Translations under genes and position numbers: made by a program
The notes under the pieces: model-generated
Told to the model about the DNA's origin: nothing
Seen by the model: the letters and a program-made list of their open reading frames with translations, nothing else
Database searches by the model: none
Part shown: positions 30,791 to 40,673 of the stretch, piece after piece
Layout: every line of letters starts with the position of its first letter
Position numbering within the stretch: the first letter of the stretch is position 1
NCBI RefSeq assembly: GCF_021390675.1
Contig: NZ_JAJEJV010000004.1
Coordinates: 1,426,001 to 1,490,000, forward strand
DNA: 64,000 nucleotides
Direction of reading: 5' to 3'
From: Dyella sp. 2HG41-7
GTDB lineage: Bacteria; Pseudomonadota; Gammaproteobacteria; Xanthomonadales; Rhodanobacteraceae

Positions 30791-31389
30791 TCCGTGTGTT
30801 ACTGGCCGAAGATCAGGCATTGGTGCGTGGCGCGCTATCGGCCTTGCTCAATCTCGAATCCGATATCGAAGTGCTCGGTTCCGTTCCGGACGGCGAGGCA
30901 GCCTGGCGCGAAGTGCAGCGGCTCAAGCCGGATGTTTTGGTGACGGATATCGAAATGCCGGGCATCACCGGCCTCGAACTGGCGCAACGCATTCACCGGC
31001 ATGAGTTGCCGGTGAAATGCGTGATCGTTACCACTTTCGCTCGTCCCGGTTTTTTGCGCCGTGCGTTGGACGCAGGCGTCTCGGGCTATTTGCTGAAAGA
31101 CGCGCCGGCGGAGAATCTTGCCGAAGCCTTGCGCATCGTGCATCGCGGCGGACGCTCGATCGATCCGCAGTTGGCGCTTGAAGCGTGGTCCGAAGCCGAT
31201 CCTCTAAACGACCGCGAACGCCAGGTGTTGCGTCTGGCCGGTGAAGGTCAATCCGCCAGCGACATCGCGACGCAACTCAATCTGTCGCACGGCACGGTGC
31301 GCAATTATCTTTCTGAGGCGATCGGCAAATTGGGTGCGGCCAATCGCATCGAGGCGTATCGATTGGCGCGGCAAAAAGGTTGGTTGTGA
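30787..31389 (+). CDS. NarL/LuxR-family response regulator (DesR-like)
   Basis: Response regulator of 200 aa. The receiver domain has the acidic pair Glu8/Asp9, phospho-acceptor Asp54 (VTDIEMPG) and the conserved Lys in LLKDAPAENL. The C-terminal LuxR HTH covers about residues 137-195 (LNDRERQVLRLAGEGQSASDIATQL, then GTVRNYLSEAIGKLGAANR). It is translationally coupled to the kinase (ATGA). The likely target is its own four-gene operon, as in LnrJK-LnrLMN-type systems; that is inference. Confidence 0.93.
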   Translation: MIRVLLAEDQALVRGALSALLNLESDIEVLGSVPDGEAAWREVQRLKPDVLVTDIEMPGITGLELAQRIHRHELPVKCVIVTTFARPGFLRRALDAGVSGYLLKDAPAENLAEALRIVHRGGRSIDPQLALEAWSEADPLNDRERQVLRLAGEGQSASDIATQLNLSHGTVRNYLSEAIGKLGAANRIEAYRLARQKGWL

Positions 31390-31398
31390 TGACGGTGC

Positions 31399-31428
31399 GT
31401 GCGTCGCGATAGCGCGACGCACGTTTGT
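31399..31428 (+). terminator. Terminator between the response regulator and the M28 peptidase
   Basis: GTGCGTCGCG and CGCGACGCAC form a perfect 10-bp stem with an ATAG loop, followed by GTTTGT. It lies between convergent genes and could work in both directions. Confidence 0.7.
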
Positions 31429-31431
31429 ACA

Positions 31432-32829
31432 TTACTGCGCTGTCTTTTTCGGTGTGAGCGGTTCGAAACTGCCTGCCACACCGGGAAACTCCACGGGGCT
31501 TTCGTAACCATCGTTCGATACGGCCGATACGCCGAAGAACCAATCGTCGATCACGACGTCTTTGAGCACGGTTTGATCGACATCGCCAACGATTCGACTG
31601 TATTGCCATTGCGGCGCCGTGGTGTCGCGCCAGTGCACGCGATAACTCGCCGCGCCAGCTACTTTCTGCCACTTGAGCGTAGTGTCGGTAGCGACCGCAC
31701 CACGGATGCCGACCTGCGTGGGTGGTGCGGGAGCGCGCGCCATCGCCGCCATCGTGATGGTGTTCAACGCCGTCACGCGTGCGAGATAGCGAAAGTCGAT
31801 GCCGTTGATCGTGTCGCCGTACGTGATGCCATGATCGGTACGCAGCGTTTGATGTTGATGTGTGTAATCCTCATGGCTTTCGGTCACGCGCACGGCGGGA
31901 TATCCCTCTTCGAGAAACGGCACTTGATCGCCGCCACGGCCGTAGCGGTCGGTGCGGTAGATCATGCGCACGTGAAAATCGGGCAGGTATTGATCGGCGA
32001 GCGATGCCATGTACCGGGCGACATTGCGAGACGGCGAATCGACTTCGCCGCCGGCGTAATTGCGTATTTTTGCTTCGTCGGGCGTTTCCGTGCTGCGCGT
32101 GCCTTCGCTGAATACGCGCACGCTCGTGCTGTCGCTGGCGCCATTTTCGCCGCGGCTGTTGCCGATGATGTCGTTGTTGAGGTCTGCCTCGACGCGCCAG
32201 CCGTGGGCCTTGGCGTAGTCGGCAAGCACCTTGCCGCCGTAAAGACCTTGTTCTTCGCCGGAAAGCGCCGCGAATACCAGGGTGGCGCGATTGTCCTGCT
32301 TCGACAGCAAGCGCGCCGCTTCCATCAGCGCGGCCACGCCGGAAGCATCGTCGTTCGCGCCAGGCGCGTCGCTGGTCGCATCCATCACGTCGCTGACGCG
32401 CGAATCCAAATGACCGGTCACCAGGATCACCCGCTGCGGATCGCTGCTGCCGCGTTTGATGGCGACGATGTCCATCACTTCGGTCGGTTTGGGTATGCGC
32501 TTGCCGGTGACGGTCTCGGAAGGCGTAACGACCTCCAGGCAGCCGCCGCACTCATGCGAAAGCGCCTCAAAGCGCGAGTGGACCCAACGCCGCGCCGCAC
32601 CGATGCCCCGCGTCTTGGACATGGTGTCGGAAAGGGTGTGGCGCGTTCCAAACTCAACCAGAGTAGTGATGGTGTTCCGCAGTTGTGTCTCGTCCGGAGC
32701 GGCCGCCAAAGCGTGAAGATCGGGCTGTTCATGCGGATAGGCCGGGTTGGACTGCGCGAAAGCAGCGCTGACCTGCATAGCGACAAAAGCGGCTAAAGCA
32801 TAGGAAACGGCGAGGCGTGGCATGGGCAT
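31432..32829 (-). CDS. Secreted M28-family zinc aminopeptidase
   Basis: Exported metallopeptidase of 465 aa. The signal peptide ends near AAFA-QS (residue 25). The zinc ligands of the M28 family are visible: His in VTGHLDS, bridging Asp in PGANDDASG, Glu-Glu in LSGEEQGLYG, then a later Asp and His (ESHEDYTHQH). An insertion with two close cysteines (CGGC) precedes the catalytic domain. Residues 370-450 look like a fibronectin-III-type beta domain (LKWQKVAGAASYRVHWRDT). The likely role is extracellular or periplasmic peptide digestion. Confidence 0.9.
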   Translation of the reverse strand: MPMPRLAVSYALAAFVAMQVSAAFAQSNPAYPHEQPDLHALAAAPDETQLRNTITTLVEFGTRHTLSDTMSKTRGIGAARRWVHSRFEALSHECGGCLEVVTPSETVTGKRIPKPTEVMDIVAIKRGSSDPQRVILVTGHLDSRVSDVMDATSDAPGANDDASGVAALMEAARLLSKQDNRATLVFAALSGEEQGLYGGKVLADYAKAHGWRVEADLNNDIIGNSRGENGASDSTSVRVFSEGTRSTETPDEAKIRNYAGGEVDSPSRNVARYMASLADQYLPDFHVRMIYRTDRYGRGGDQVPFLEEGYPAVRVTESHEDYTHQHQTLRTDHGITYGDTINGIDFRYLARVTALNTITMAAMARAPAPPTQVGIRGAVATDTTLKWQKVAGAASYRVHWRDTTAPQWQYSRIVGDVDQTVLKDVVIDDWFFGVSAVSNDGYESPVEFPGVAGSFEPLTPKKTAQ

Positions 32830-32911
32830 CCTTGATGAGCGTTTTTCGGCCGGTTTCTAAGATGAAAGACACTGCGCGATAATTGTGCTCCATGTCCGGC
32901 CGCGCACAATC

Positions 32912-33943
32912 TTGAAAAAGTCCGATTTCCACTTCGATTTGCCGCCGGCATTGATCGCCCAGGCGCCACTTCCCCAGCGTAGCGCCAGCCGCCTGTTGGT
33001 GCTCAATGTGCCGACGCGGACGTGGCGGGACCGGATGTTTCGCGAGCTTCCTTCGCTGCTGCGTAAAGGCGACTTGCTGGTCTTCAACGATACACGCGTG
33101 TTGCCGGCGCGCTTGTACGGTAACAAGCCGAGCGGCGGCGCGGTGGAGATTTTGATCGAGCGCGTCATGGGCGCGCACGAAGCGATCGTGCAATTGGGCG
33201 TCAGCAAGAAACCGCGCGAAGGCACGGTGATCGTATTGGCCGATGGCAGTCATGCCACGGTGCTGGGGCGCGATGAAAGTTTTTTCCATCTGCGCTTCGA
33301 ATCGCCGGAGCCGCTGGAGCGGCTGCTGCAGAAGCTAGGCGAGATGCCCTTGCCGCCGTATATCTCGCGGCACGCCGACACGAGCGATATGGAACGCTAT
33401 CAGACGGTGTATGCGCGCGAGCCTGGGGCGGTCGCCGCGCCGACGGCGGGTCTGCATTTCGACGACGACATGCTTACGCAACTACGCACGCTTGGCGTCG
33501 ATTTCGGATACGTGACCTTGCATGTGGGCGCGGGCACGTTTCAACCGGTGCGCGCGGACGATCTGTCGCATCACAAGATGCACCGCGAATGGCTCAATGT
33601 CGGTGCGAGTCTGGTTGAGCAGATTCATCGCACGCGCCGCGATGGCGGTCGTGTTATTGCAGTGGGAACAACCGTGGTGCGTGCGCTGGAAAGCGCAACG
33701 GTGGAAGGCGAATTGCGTCCGTTCGCCGGCGAAACGCAGATCTTCATTTTTCCCGGTTATCGCATCACCAGCATCGATGGGTTGATCACCAACTTCCATC
33801 TGCCGCAATCGACTTTGTTGATGTTGGTCTCGGCGCTGGCGGGCAGGGAGTTCATCCTCAGCGCTTATCGGCATGCGGTGGAGGAGGAATATCGGTTCTT
33901 CTCCTACGGGGACGCCATGCTGATCTTGCCGCAGGGCATGTGA
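32912..33943 (+). CDS. queA: tRNA preQ1(34) S-adenosylmethionine ribosyltransferase-isomerase QueA
   Basis: Enzyme of queuosine synthesis (343 aa from the TTG) that transfers and isomerises ribose from SAM onto preQ1 in tRNA, giving epoxyqueuosine. Family segments include KKSDFHFDLPPALIAQAPL, LPARLYGNKPSGGAVEILIER, YQTVYAREPGAVAAPTAGLHF and TNFHLPQSTLLMLVSALAG. The TTG at 32912 aligns with the usual MKKSDF start; a GTG at 32885 in frame is an alternative. It is the first gene of the queA-tgt-yajC-secDF cluster. Confidence 0.96.
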   Translation: MKKSDFHFDLPPALIAQAPLPQRSASRLLVLNVPTRTWRDRMFRELPSLLRKGDLLVFNDTRVLPARLYGNKPSGGAVEILIERVMGAHEAIVQLGVSKKPREGTVIVLADGSHATVLGRDESFFHLRFESPEPLERLLQKLGEMPLPPYISRHADTSDMERYQTVYAREPGAVAAPTAGLHFDDDMLTQLRTLGVDFGYVTLHVGAGTFQPVRADDLSHHKMHREWLNVGASLVEQIHRTRRDGGRVIAVGTTVVRALESATVEGELRPFAGETQIFIFPGYRITSIDGLITNFHLPQSTLLMLVSALAGREFILSAYRHAVEEEYRFFSYGDAMLILPQGM

Positions 33944-35119
<1,176 letters not shown>

Positions 35120-35280
35120 CGAACCCCGGCTTGCAAAGCTTGTCTCAAGGCCACATGCCAAGGCCTCGGGAAGGGGTTTGCGTACCGTGCACGGCACTGG
35201 GGCGCATGGCATAATCCAATGTCTTTATTTAGGCGCGCGGCGAAAACTCCAGTCGCAGCCACAACTTGCGGGATTAACAG

Positions 35281-35610
35281 ATGACTTTTCCGACGACTTT
35301 CGTGCTGGCGCAGGCAGCGCCTGGCGCAGCCAATGGCGGCTTTTCCATGCTGATCATGATGATCGTGCTGTTTGGCGCGATGTATTTCATGATGATCCGC
35401 CCGCAAATGAAGCGGCAGAAAGAACATCGCCAAATGGTGTCGAGCCTCGCCAAGGGCGACGAAGTGGTCAGCAACGGCGGCATCGCCGGTCGCGTCGAGG
35501 ATGTGGGCGAAACCTTCATCACGGTCGAGATCGCGCCGAACGTCAAGATCAAGCTGCAGAAGAGCGCCGTGCAGCAAGTGTTGCCGAAGGGCACGTTGAA
35601 GTCGGCCTGA
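35281..35610 (+). CDS. yajC: Sec translocon accessory protein YajC
   Basis: Single-pass membrane protein of 109 aa that associates with SecDF at the translocon. One hydrophobic helix lies at about residues 20-40 (MLIMMIVLFGAMYFMMIRPQ) followed by KRQKEHRQMVSSLAKGDEV and GIAGRVEDV, the family core. It is 66 bp before secD, the usual order. Confidence 0.96.
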   Translation: MTFPTTFVLAQAAPGAANGGFSMLIMMIVLFGAMYFMMIRPQMKRQKEHRQMVSSLAKGDEVVSNGGIAGRVEDVGETFITVEIAPNVKIKLQKSAVQQVLPKGTLKSA

Positions 35611-35675
35611 TCGGCACGCTTTTTTTCAATTCCTAATTCTCGCTACTTCCGCAGCCGCGCGCCGCGGATCATTGG

Positions 35676-37577
35676 ATGCAAGGCATGAGTGATTTTCCAC
35701 GCTGGAAATACTTTCTAGTTGCCATCGTACTGGTGCTAGGCGTCCTGTACGCCGTGCCGAATATGTACGTGCCGTTGCAAGCCGTGCAGGTTTCGGCGAG
35801 CCAAGGTCAGACGCTCGATCCCACCGTGCAGGAGAAGATCACCTCTGCGCTGCAGGCGGCCAAGATTCCGTACGTCAACGAAACGCTCAAGCACGATGCG
35901 AGTCGCGGCGACTACGTGGTCGTGGGTTTTTCCAACGGCGATTTGCAGAAGAGCGCGGCCGACGCGCTGAAGGCATCGTTGGGCGACAACTTCACGGTCG
36001 CGTTCAATCTTGAATCGACGGTGCCGAAGTGGCTGGCCACGATCAATGGTCGCGCGATGCCGCTGGGTTTGGACTTGCAAGGCGGCGTGCGCTTCCTGAT
36101 GGCGGTCGACCAGGACGACATCATCGATCGGCAGGAAACCCGGTATACGACGGATATTGCCGCGCTGCTCAAGGATAAGAAGATCTCCTTCATCTCCGTG
36201 ACGCGCAACGCAACGCGCGGGCAAGGCGTCAACGTGGTGCTCAATTCGGCGGCCACGCGTTCGACCGCCTCCGATGCGATCGCTGTCGAATACCCGGATC
36301 TGGCGATCACCGATGGCGCGAACACCGGCGATCGTTTCGTTCTCAATGCGGTGATCAAGCCGGACAAGTTGCGCGATCTGCAAACGAATGCGATTCGCCA
36401 GAACCTTCAAACACTGACCAACCGCATCAATGCGCTGGGCGTGTCCGAGCCGGTGATTCAGGCGCAGGGAACGGATCACATCTCCGTGGAACTTGCGGGC
36501 GTGCAAGATCCTGCCGAGGCGAAGAAGGTGATTGGCGCCACGGCAACGCTGCAATACGTCGCCGGTCTGGGCGACGGGCGCGATCCTGCCGTGCAAGATG
36601 CGGCGAAGACCGGCAACGTTCCGCCGGATGCGCATTTGTACTATGGCCCGCGTGGCGAACCGTATCTCGTCAGCAAAACCATCATCGCCAGCGGCGACGA
36701 GCTGGTCGATGCCACGTCCGGCAACGATCAGCAGACCGGCTCGCCCGCCGTGAACGTGACGCTCAATTCGGCCGGTGCGGCCAAGATGCTGGACTTCACG
36801 CGCGACAACGTCGGCAAGCCGATGGCCGTGGTGTACGTGGAAAACACCACCGACGCCAAGGTTGTGGACGGCAAGGAAGTGCGCACGCCCAAGACCACCT
36901 ATCAAGTGATCAACTACGCGACGATCAACGGCGTTTTCAGCAACAAGTTCCAAACCACCGGCTTGGCCAGCAATAAGGCTGCGTCGGACCTGGCGCTGAT
37001 GCTTAAGGGCGGTTCGCTTGCGGCGCGCATGGACATCATTTCCGAAGGCGTGATCGGCCCGAGCCTCGGTCAGGACAACATCGAGAAGGGTCTCAAGGCC
37101 GTGTTGCTGGGTCTGGGCCTGGTGCTGCTGGCCGCTGCGATCTATTACAAGCTGTTCGGTCTGGTGGCCGATATCGCGCTTTTCTTCAACCTGGTTGTGT
37201 TGGTGGCGGTGATGTCGTTGATCGGCGTCACGCTGACCATGCCGGGCATCGCCGGTATCGTGCTGACACTGGGTATGGCGATCGACGCCAACGTGCTGAT
37301 CTGCGAACGCGTGCGTGAGGAACTGCGTAACGGCTCCACGCCGCTGGCTTCGATCCGCGCCGGCTACGAAAAAGCATGGGCGACTATTCTCGACGCCAAC
37401 GTGACCCACCTTATCGCTGCGCTGGCGCTGACCACGATGGGTTCCGGCCCGATCCGCGGTTTCGGCGTGACGCTGCTGATCGGTATTCTCACCTCGATGT
37501 TTACCTCGGTGACGGTTACCCACGCGATCACCGCGCTTATTCACGGCGGCCGCAAGCTCAAGACGCTGTCGGTGTAA
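35676..37577 (+). CDS. secD: Protein translocase subunit SecD
   Basis: Proton-driven translocation factor of 633 aa. TM1 is near residues 10-30, a large periplasmic region (P1) covers about 30-450, and five further helices lie in the C-terminus. Conserved segments are GLDLQGGVRFLMAVD, TNRINALGVSEPVIQ, GGSLAARMDIISEGVIGPSLGQDNI and GMAIDANVLICERVREEL, whose Asp is needed for proton use. Start 35676 or 35685 is possible. It is followed 12 nt later by secF. Confidence 0.97.
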   Translation: MQGMSDFPRWKYFLVAIVLVLGVLYAVPNMYVPLQAVQVSASQGQTLDPTVQEKITSALQAAKIPYVNETLKHDASRGDYVVVGFSNGDLQKSAADALKASLGDNFTVAFNLESTVPKWLATINGRAMPLGLDLQGGVRFLMAVDQDDIIDRQETRYTTDIAALLKDKKISFISVTRNATRGQGVNVVLNSAATRSTASDAIAVEYPDLAITDGANTGDRFVLNAVIKPDKLRDLQTNAIRQNLQTLTNRINALGVSEPVIQAQGTDHISVELAGVQDPAEAKKVIGATATLQYVAGLGDGRDPAVQDAAKTGNVPPDAHLYYGPRGEPYLVSKTIIASGDELVDATSGNDQQTGSPAVNVTLNSAGAAKMLDFTRDNVGKPMAVVYVENTTDAKVVDGKEVRTPKTTYQVINYATINGVFSNKFQTTGLASNKAASDLALMLKGGSLAARMDIISEGVIGPSLGQDNIEKGLKAVLLGLGLVLLAAAIYYKLFGLVADIALFFNLVVLVAVMSLIGVTLTMPGIAGIVLTLGMAIDANVLICERVREELRNGSTPLASIRAGYEKAWATILDANVTHLIAALALTTMGSGPIRGFGVTLLIGILTSMFTSVTVTHAITALIHGGRKLKTLSV

Positions 37578-37589
37578 TCGGAGACTCTC

Positions 37590-38555
37590 ATGGAAATCTT
37601 TAGTCACAACAGCAACGTCCACTTCCTGGGTCTCCGCAAGATCAGCATCGGCATCGCCGTGTTGCTGATGGTCGCGTCCATCGCGCTGCTCGCAACCCGC
37701 GGTCTGAACTACGGCCTGGACTTCCAGGGCGGTATCGAAGCCGAGCTGACGTACGACAACCCCGTGTCCGTGGAAGACGTACGCACGGCGCTGACCAACG
37801 GCGGCATCGAAAACCCGGTCGTGCAGAGCGTGGGCGGTACGCGCCAGATTTTGGCCCGCTTCCAAGTTAAAGACGACAAGCACTACGTAGAGCAGGCAGG
37901 CAAGGCACCTAACCTCGACCTGATCGCCGCTGACGTGGCCAAGGCGATCCAGGCCACGCGCCCGGACGCTAAAGTTGCGGGCCGCAGCTATGTGAGCCCG
38001 CAGGTGGGCGATCAGTTGCGTAGCGACGGTACGACGGCGGCGATCTTCGTGATGATCGGCATCGGCGTATATCTGTGGATTCGCTTCGAACGCCGCTTCG
38101 CCATCGCCGCGCTGCTGACCGAATTGCACGACACCCTGGTTACGCTGGGCGTGATCTCGCTGGTGCAGCGCGAGTTCGATCTCACCGTGCTGGCGTCGGT
38201 GCTGGCGGTGATCGGTTACTCGATCAACGACAAAGTGGTGGTGTTCGACCGTATCCGCGAGTTGTTCCGTTCGTCGCGCAAAGCCGATTCGGAAGAAGTG
38301 CTCAACCGCTCGATCAACAGCACGTTGTCGCGAACGATCATCACGTCGTTGTTCACCAGTATCGCGATGGCGGCGTTGTATTTCTTCGGCGGTCCGTCGG
38401 TGCACGGTTTCGCGATCACCATGCTGATCGGTATTTTGATCGGTACGTTGTCGTCGATCTTCGTCGCCAGCCCGATTCTGCTGTGGCTGGGCGTATCGAA
38501 GAAGGACCTGATGCCGGTGACGCGCGAGAATCCGGAGTTGGCGCGTCGTCCTTAA
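37590..38555 (+). CDS. secF: Protein translocase subunit SecF
   Basis: Partner of SecD, 321 aa and six TM helices. Family marks are GLNYGLDFQGGIEAEL in the first periplasmic segment, SVGGTRQILARFQ, and the C-terminal VIGYSINDKVVVFDRIREL with the conserved Asp. A terminator follows 27 nt later, so the queA-secF run ends here. Confidence 0.97.
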   Translation: MEIFSHNSNVHFLGLRKISIGIAVLLMVASIALLATRGLNYGLDFQGGIEAELTYDNPVSVEDVRTALTNGGIENPVVQSVGGTRQILARFQVKDDKHYVEQAGKAPNLDLIAADVAKAIQATRPDAKVAGRSYVSPQVGDQLRSDGTTAAIFVMIGIGVYLWIRFERRFAIAALLTELHDTLVTLGVISLVQREFDLTVLASVLAVIGYSINDKVVVFDRIRELFRSSRKADSEEVLNRSINSTLSRTIITSLFTSIAMAALYFFGGPSVHGFAITMLIGILIGTLSSIFVASPILLWLGVSKKDLMPVTRENPELARRP

Positions 38556-38581
38556 GGACAACGTTCCGTCCCGCTTCGAAC

Positions 38582-38612
38582 AAACGGCCCGCAGATGCGG
38601 GCCGTTTTGTTT
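38582..38612 (+). terminator. Intrinsic terminator after secF
   Basis: AAACGGCCCGC and GCGGGCCGTTT form a perfect 11-bp stem with an AGAT loop, followed by TGTTTG. It separates the Sec operon from motAB. Confidence 0.92.
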
Positions 38613-38712
38613 GTTGCGTCACATAAAGTGTGAAGAGAGGTGACGCGGTTTGTCACTTTCGTGACAGGAAATTGCGTGTGATGCGCATTGAAAGTGTTGA
38701 GATTTTTTTACC

Positions 38713-38739
38713 TTAACTTCGACTCGCAGTGGCCGATAA
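38713..38739 (+). promoter_or_regulatory. Sigma-28 (FliA) promoter for motAB
   Basis: TTAACTTC, an 11-bp spacer and GCCGATAA match the flagellar sigma-28 consensus TAAAGTTT-N11-GCCGATAA: the -10 is perfect and the -35 matches at five of eight positions. It lies 40 bp before the motA ATG. A dyad TGTCAC-tttc-GTGACA (38651-38666) sits about 50 bp upstream. Confidence 0.88.
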
Positions 38740-38778
38740 GAAGGACGGGACATGGTGTCCTGACGTGGTGGAGTCCAC

Positions 38779-39648
38779 ATGCTTGTCCTGATCGGTTCCT
38801 TTGTCGTGGTTGCCTGCGTGCTGGGCGGATACCTGCTTTCGCACGGGCAGATCCTCGCGCTTTGGCAACCGTATGAGTTGATGATCATTCTTGGCGGATC
38901 CGTCGGATCGTTTCTCTCCGCCAATTCGTCGAAGATCGTCAAGGAAGCGCTGCGCAACGTCTTGTCCCTTTTCAAAGGGGCTACGTATGGCAAGCAGGAC
39001 TACATCGATTTGTTGTCGCTGCTGTACGACATCTTCGGCGTGATCCGCAAACAAGGTTTGCTTGGGTTGGAATCGCATATCGACGATCCGCATTCGAGCT
39101 CGATCTTCACCGCGTACCCGCGCTTGGTGAAAGAGCATCACCTGATCGAATTCATCACCGACTGCTTGCGTTTGATGGTAGGCGGCGATATGAACCCGCA
39201 CGAGTTGGAGCAACTGCTAGACGTGGAGTTGGAAACGCATCACCACGACGCCGAAGCGCCCGCGCAAGCCGTGACGAAGATGGCCGATGCGCTGCCGGGG
39301 TTCGGTATTGTCGCGGCCGTGCTTGGTATCGTTACCACCATGTCGCAACTGGGCGGCGATACCTCGCAGATCGGCGAACACATCGCGGGCGCGCTAGTCG
39401 GCACCTTCCTCGGCATCTTGCTTTGCTACGGGTTTATCGGCCCGCTTGGCGCCGCGATGGAAGCTCGCGTCAATGAAGATGGCCGAGCATTCGAATGCGT
39501 GAAGGTTGCGCTGCTTGCCTCGCTGCGCGGCTATAACCCGAAGATCTCCGTGGAATTTGCGCGCAAGACACTGTCGCCGCAGATGCGCCCGAACTTCCAG
39601 GATTTCGAAGAGCACCTCAAAGGTGCACGCGCCGGAGCGCCGGCGTGA
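38779..39648 (+). CDS. motA: Flagellar motor stator protein MotA
   Basis: Proton-channel stator subunit of 289 aa. It has four TM helices (about residues 2-20, 33-52, 170-190 and 203-225) and a large cytoplasmic loop that contacts FliG. The typical sequences ALPGFGIVAAVLGIVTTM and GALVGTFLGILLCYGFIGPL carry the conserved channel prolines. It is under a sigma-28 promoter and overlaps motB by 4 nt. No other flagellar genes are in the window. Confidence 0.96.
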   Translation: MLVLIGSFVVVACVLGGYLLSHGQILALWQPYELMIILGGSVGSFLSANSSKIVKEALRNVLSLFKGATYGKQDYIDLLSLLYDIFGVIRKQGLLGLESHIDDPHSSSIFTAYPRLVKEHHLIEFITDCLRLMVGGDMNPHELEQLLDVELETHHHDAEAPAQAVTKMADALPGFGIVAAVLGIVTTMSQLGGDTSQIGEHIAGALVGTFLGILLCYGFIGPLGAAMEARVNEDGRAFECVKVALLASLRGYNPKISVEFARKTLSPQMRPNFQDFEEHLKGARAGAPA

Positions 39649-40673
39649 CCAAGAAAGACAGCGAAATGATGATCGTGGTGCGCCGTGCGAAGCGCCAAAA
39701 GCACGGTCATCACGGTGGTGCGTGGAAGGTTGCTTACGCAGACTTCGTCACGGCCATGATGGCGTTCTTTCTCGTCATGTGGCTGATCGGCGTGGGAACG
39801 AAACAACAACGCGCCGCCATCTCCGAGTATTTCAAAAATCCCAGCATGGCGCCGGGCAACGCCACCATCGCGCCGCCCGGCAAGATGGGGCCCGGTGGCG
39901 CCAGCGACAGTGCGATCAAACTCGGCGGGGCCATGGATATTCCGCATGGCCCGGGCAAGGATCGTCGCGCGGCGATGCAATCTGCCGCCGCGGCTCCGCC
40001 GGATGTGGAAAAGCTGGCGCGAGAACGCGAAAAGGAGCGCCTGGAAAATCTGATGCAGCAGTTGCATGCGGCAATCGAGAAAAGTCAGGCGCTGGAGCCT
40101 TTCAAGGATCAGCTGCTGCTCGATATCACCCCCGAGGGACTGCGCATCCAAATCGTGGATAAACAGAATCGCCCGATGTTCGACACGGGCAGCGCGACGC
40201 TGAAGCCGTATACGGTCGCCATTCTTCATGAGTTGGCGGGCTTTATCGATCAGGCGCCGAACAAGGCGAGCATTTCCGGTCATACCGACGACGCGCCTTA
40301 TAACGGCGCCGATCACTACAGCAACTGGGAGCTTTCTGCCGATCGCGCCAATGCCGCGCGACGCGCACTGCTCGATGGCGGTTTGGAAGACGGAAAGATC
40401 GCGCGTGTCGTGGGTCTTGCCGCGTCTGTGCCGTTCGACAAAGCAAATCCGAGCGACCCCATCAATCGACGCATCAGCATCATCATGATGACCAAGCAAG
40501 CGCAGGATGCGGCGCTTTCGCAGGAATCGGCCGATAGCGCGCAGATTCCCGCGCCGCCGGCACGCATTGTTCCTGCGCCAGCTATCGCATCATCCGCGCC
40601 AGACATTCACAACGATGCGGCGTTCAACGACGACAAGCGTTCCGGCGTGCCGACGTCGGCCCATACACCGTGA
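39645..40673 (+). CDS. motB: Flagellar motor stator protein MotB
   Basis: Stator subunit of 342 aa that anchors the motor to peptidoglycan. A single TM helix (about 30-50) carries the essential proton-binding Asp33 (WKVAYADFVTAMMAFFLVMW). A plug/linker follows, then the OmpA-like domain (about 185-290: FDTGSATLKPY, ISGHTDDAPYNG, LSADRANAARRALLDGGL, NRRISI). The start is GTG, overlapping motA (GTGA). Its last 67 nt overlap murU on the other strand. Confidence 0.96.
   Translation: MTKKDSEMMIVVRRAKRQKHGHHGGAWKVAYADFVTAMMAFFLVMWLIGVGTKQQRAAISEYFKNPSMAPGNATIAPPGKMGPGGASDSAIKLGGAMDIPHGPGKDRRAAMQSAAAAPPDVEKLAREREKERLENLMQQLHAAIEKSQALEPFKDQLLLDITPEGLRIQIVDKQNRPMFDTGSATLKPYTVAILHELAGFIDQAPNKASISGHTDDAPYNGADHYSNWELSADRANAARRALLDGGLEDGKIARVVGLAASVPFDKANPSDPINRRISIIMMTKQAQDAALSQESADSAQIPAPPARIVPAPAIASSAPDIHNDAAFNDDKRSGVPTSAHTP

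Noticed and set aside
35736-38561. 941-codon open frame antisense to secD and secF
   Set aside because: Same artefact: it mirrors two certain genes and has typical antisense composition. Similar long shadows at 6433-8319, 10720-12705 and 42055-43938 were rejected for the same reason.
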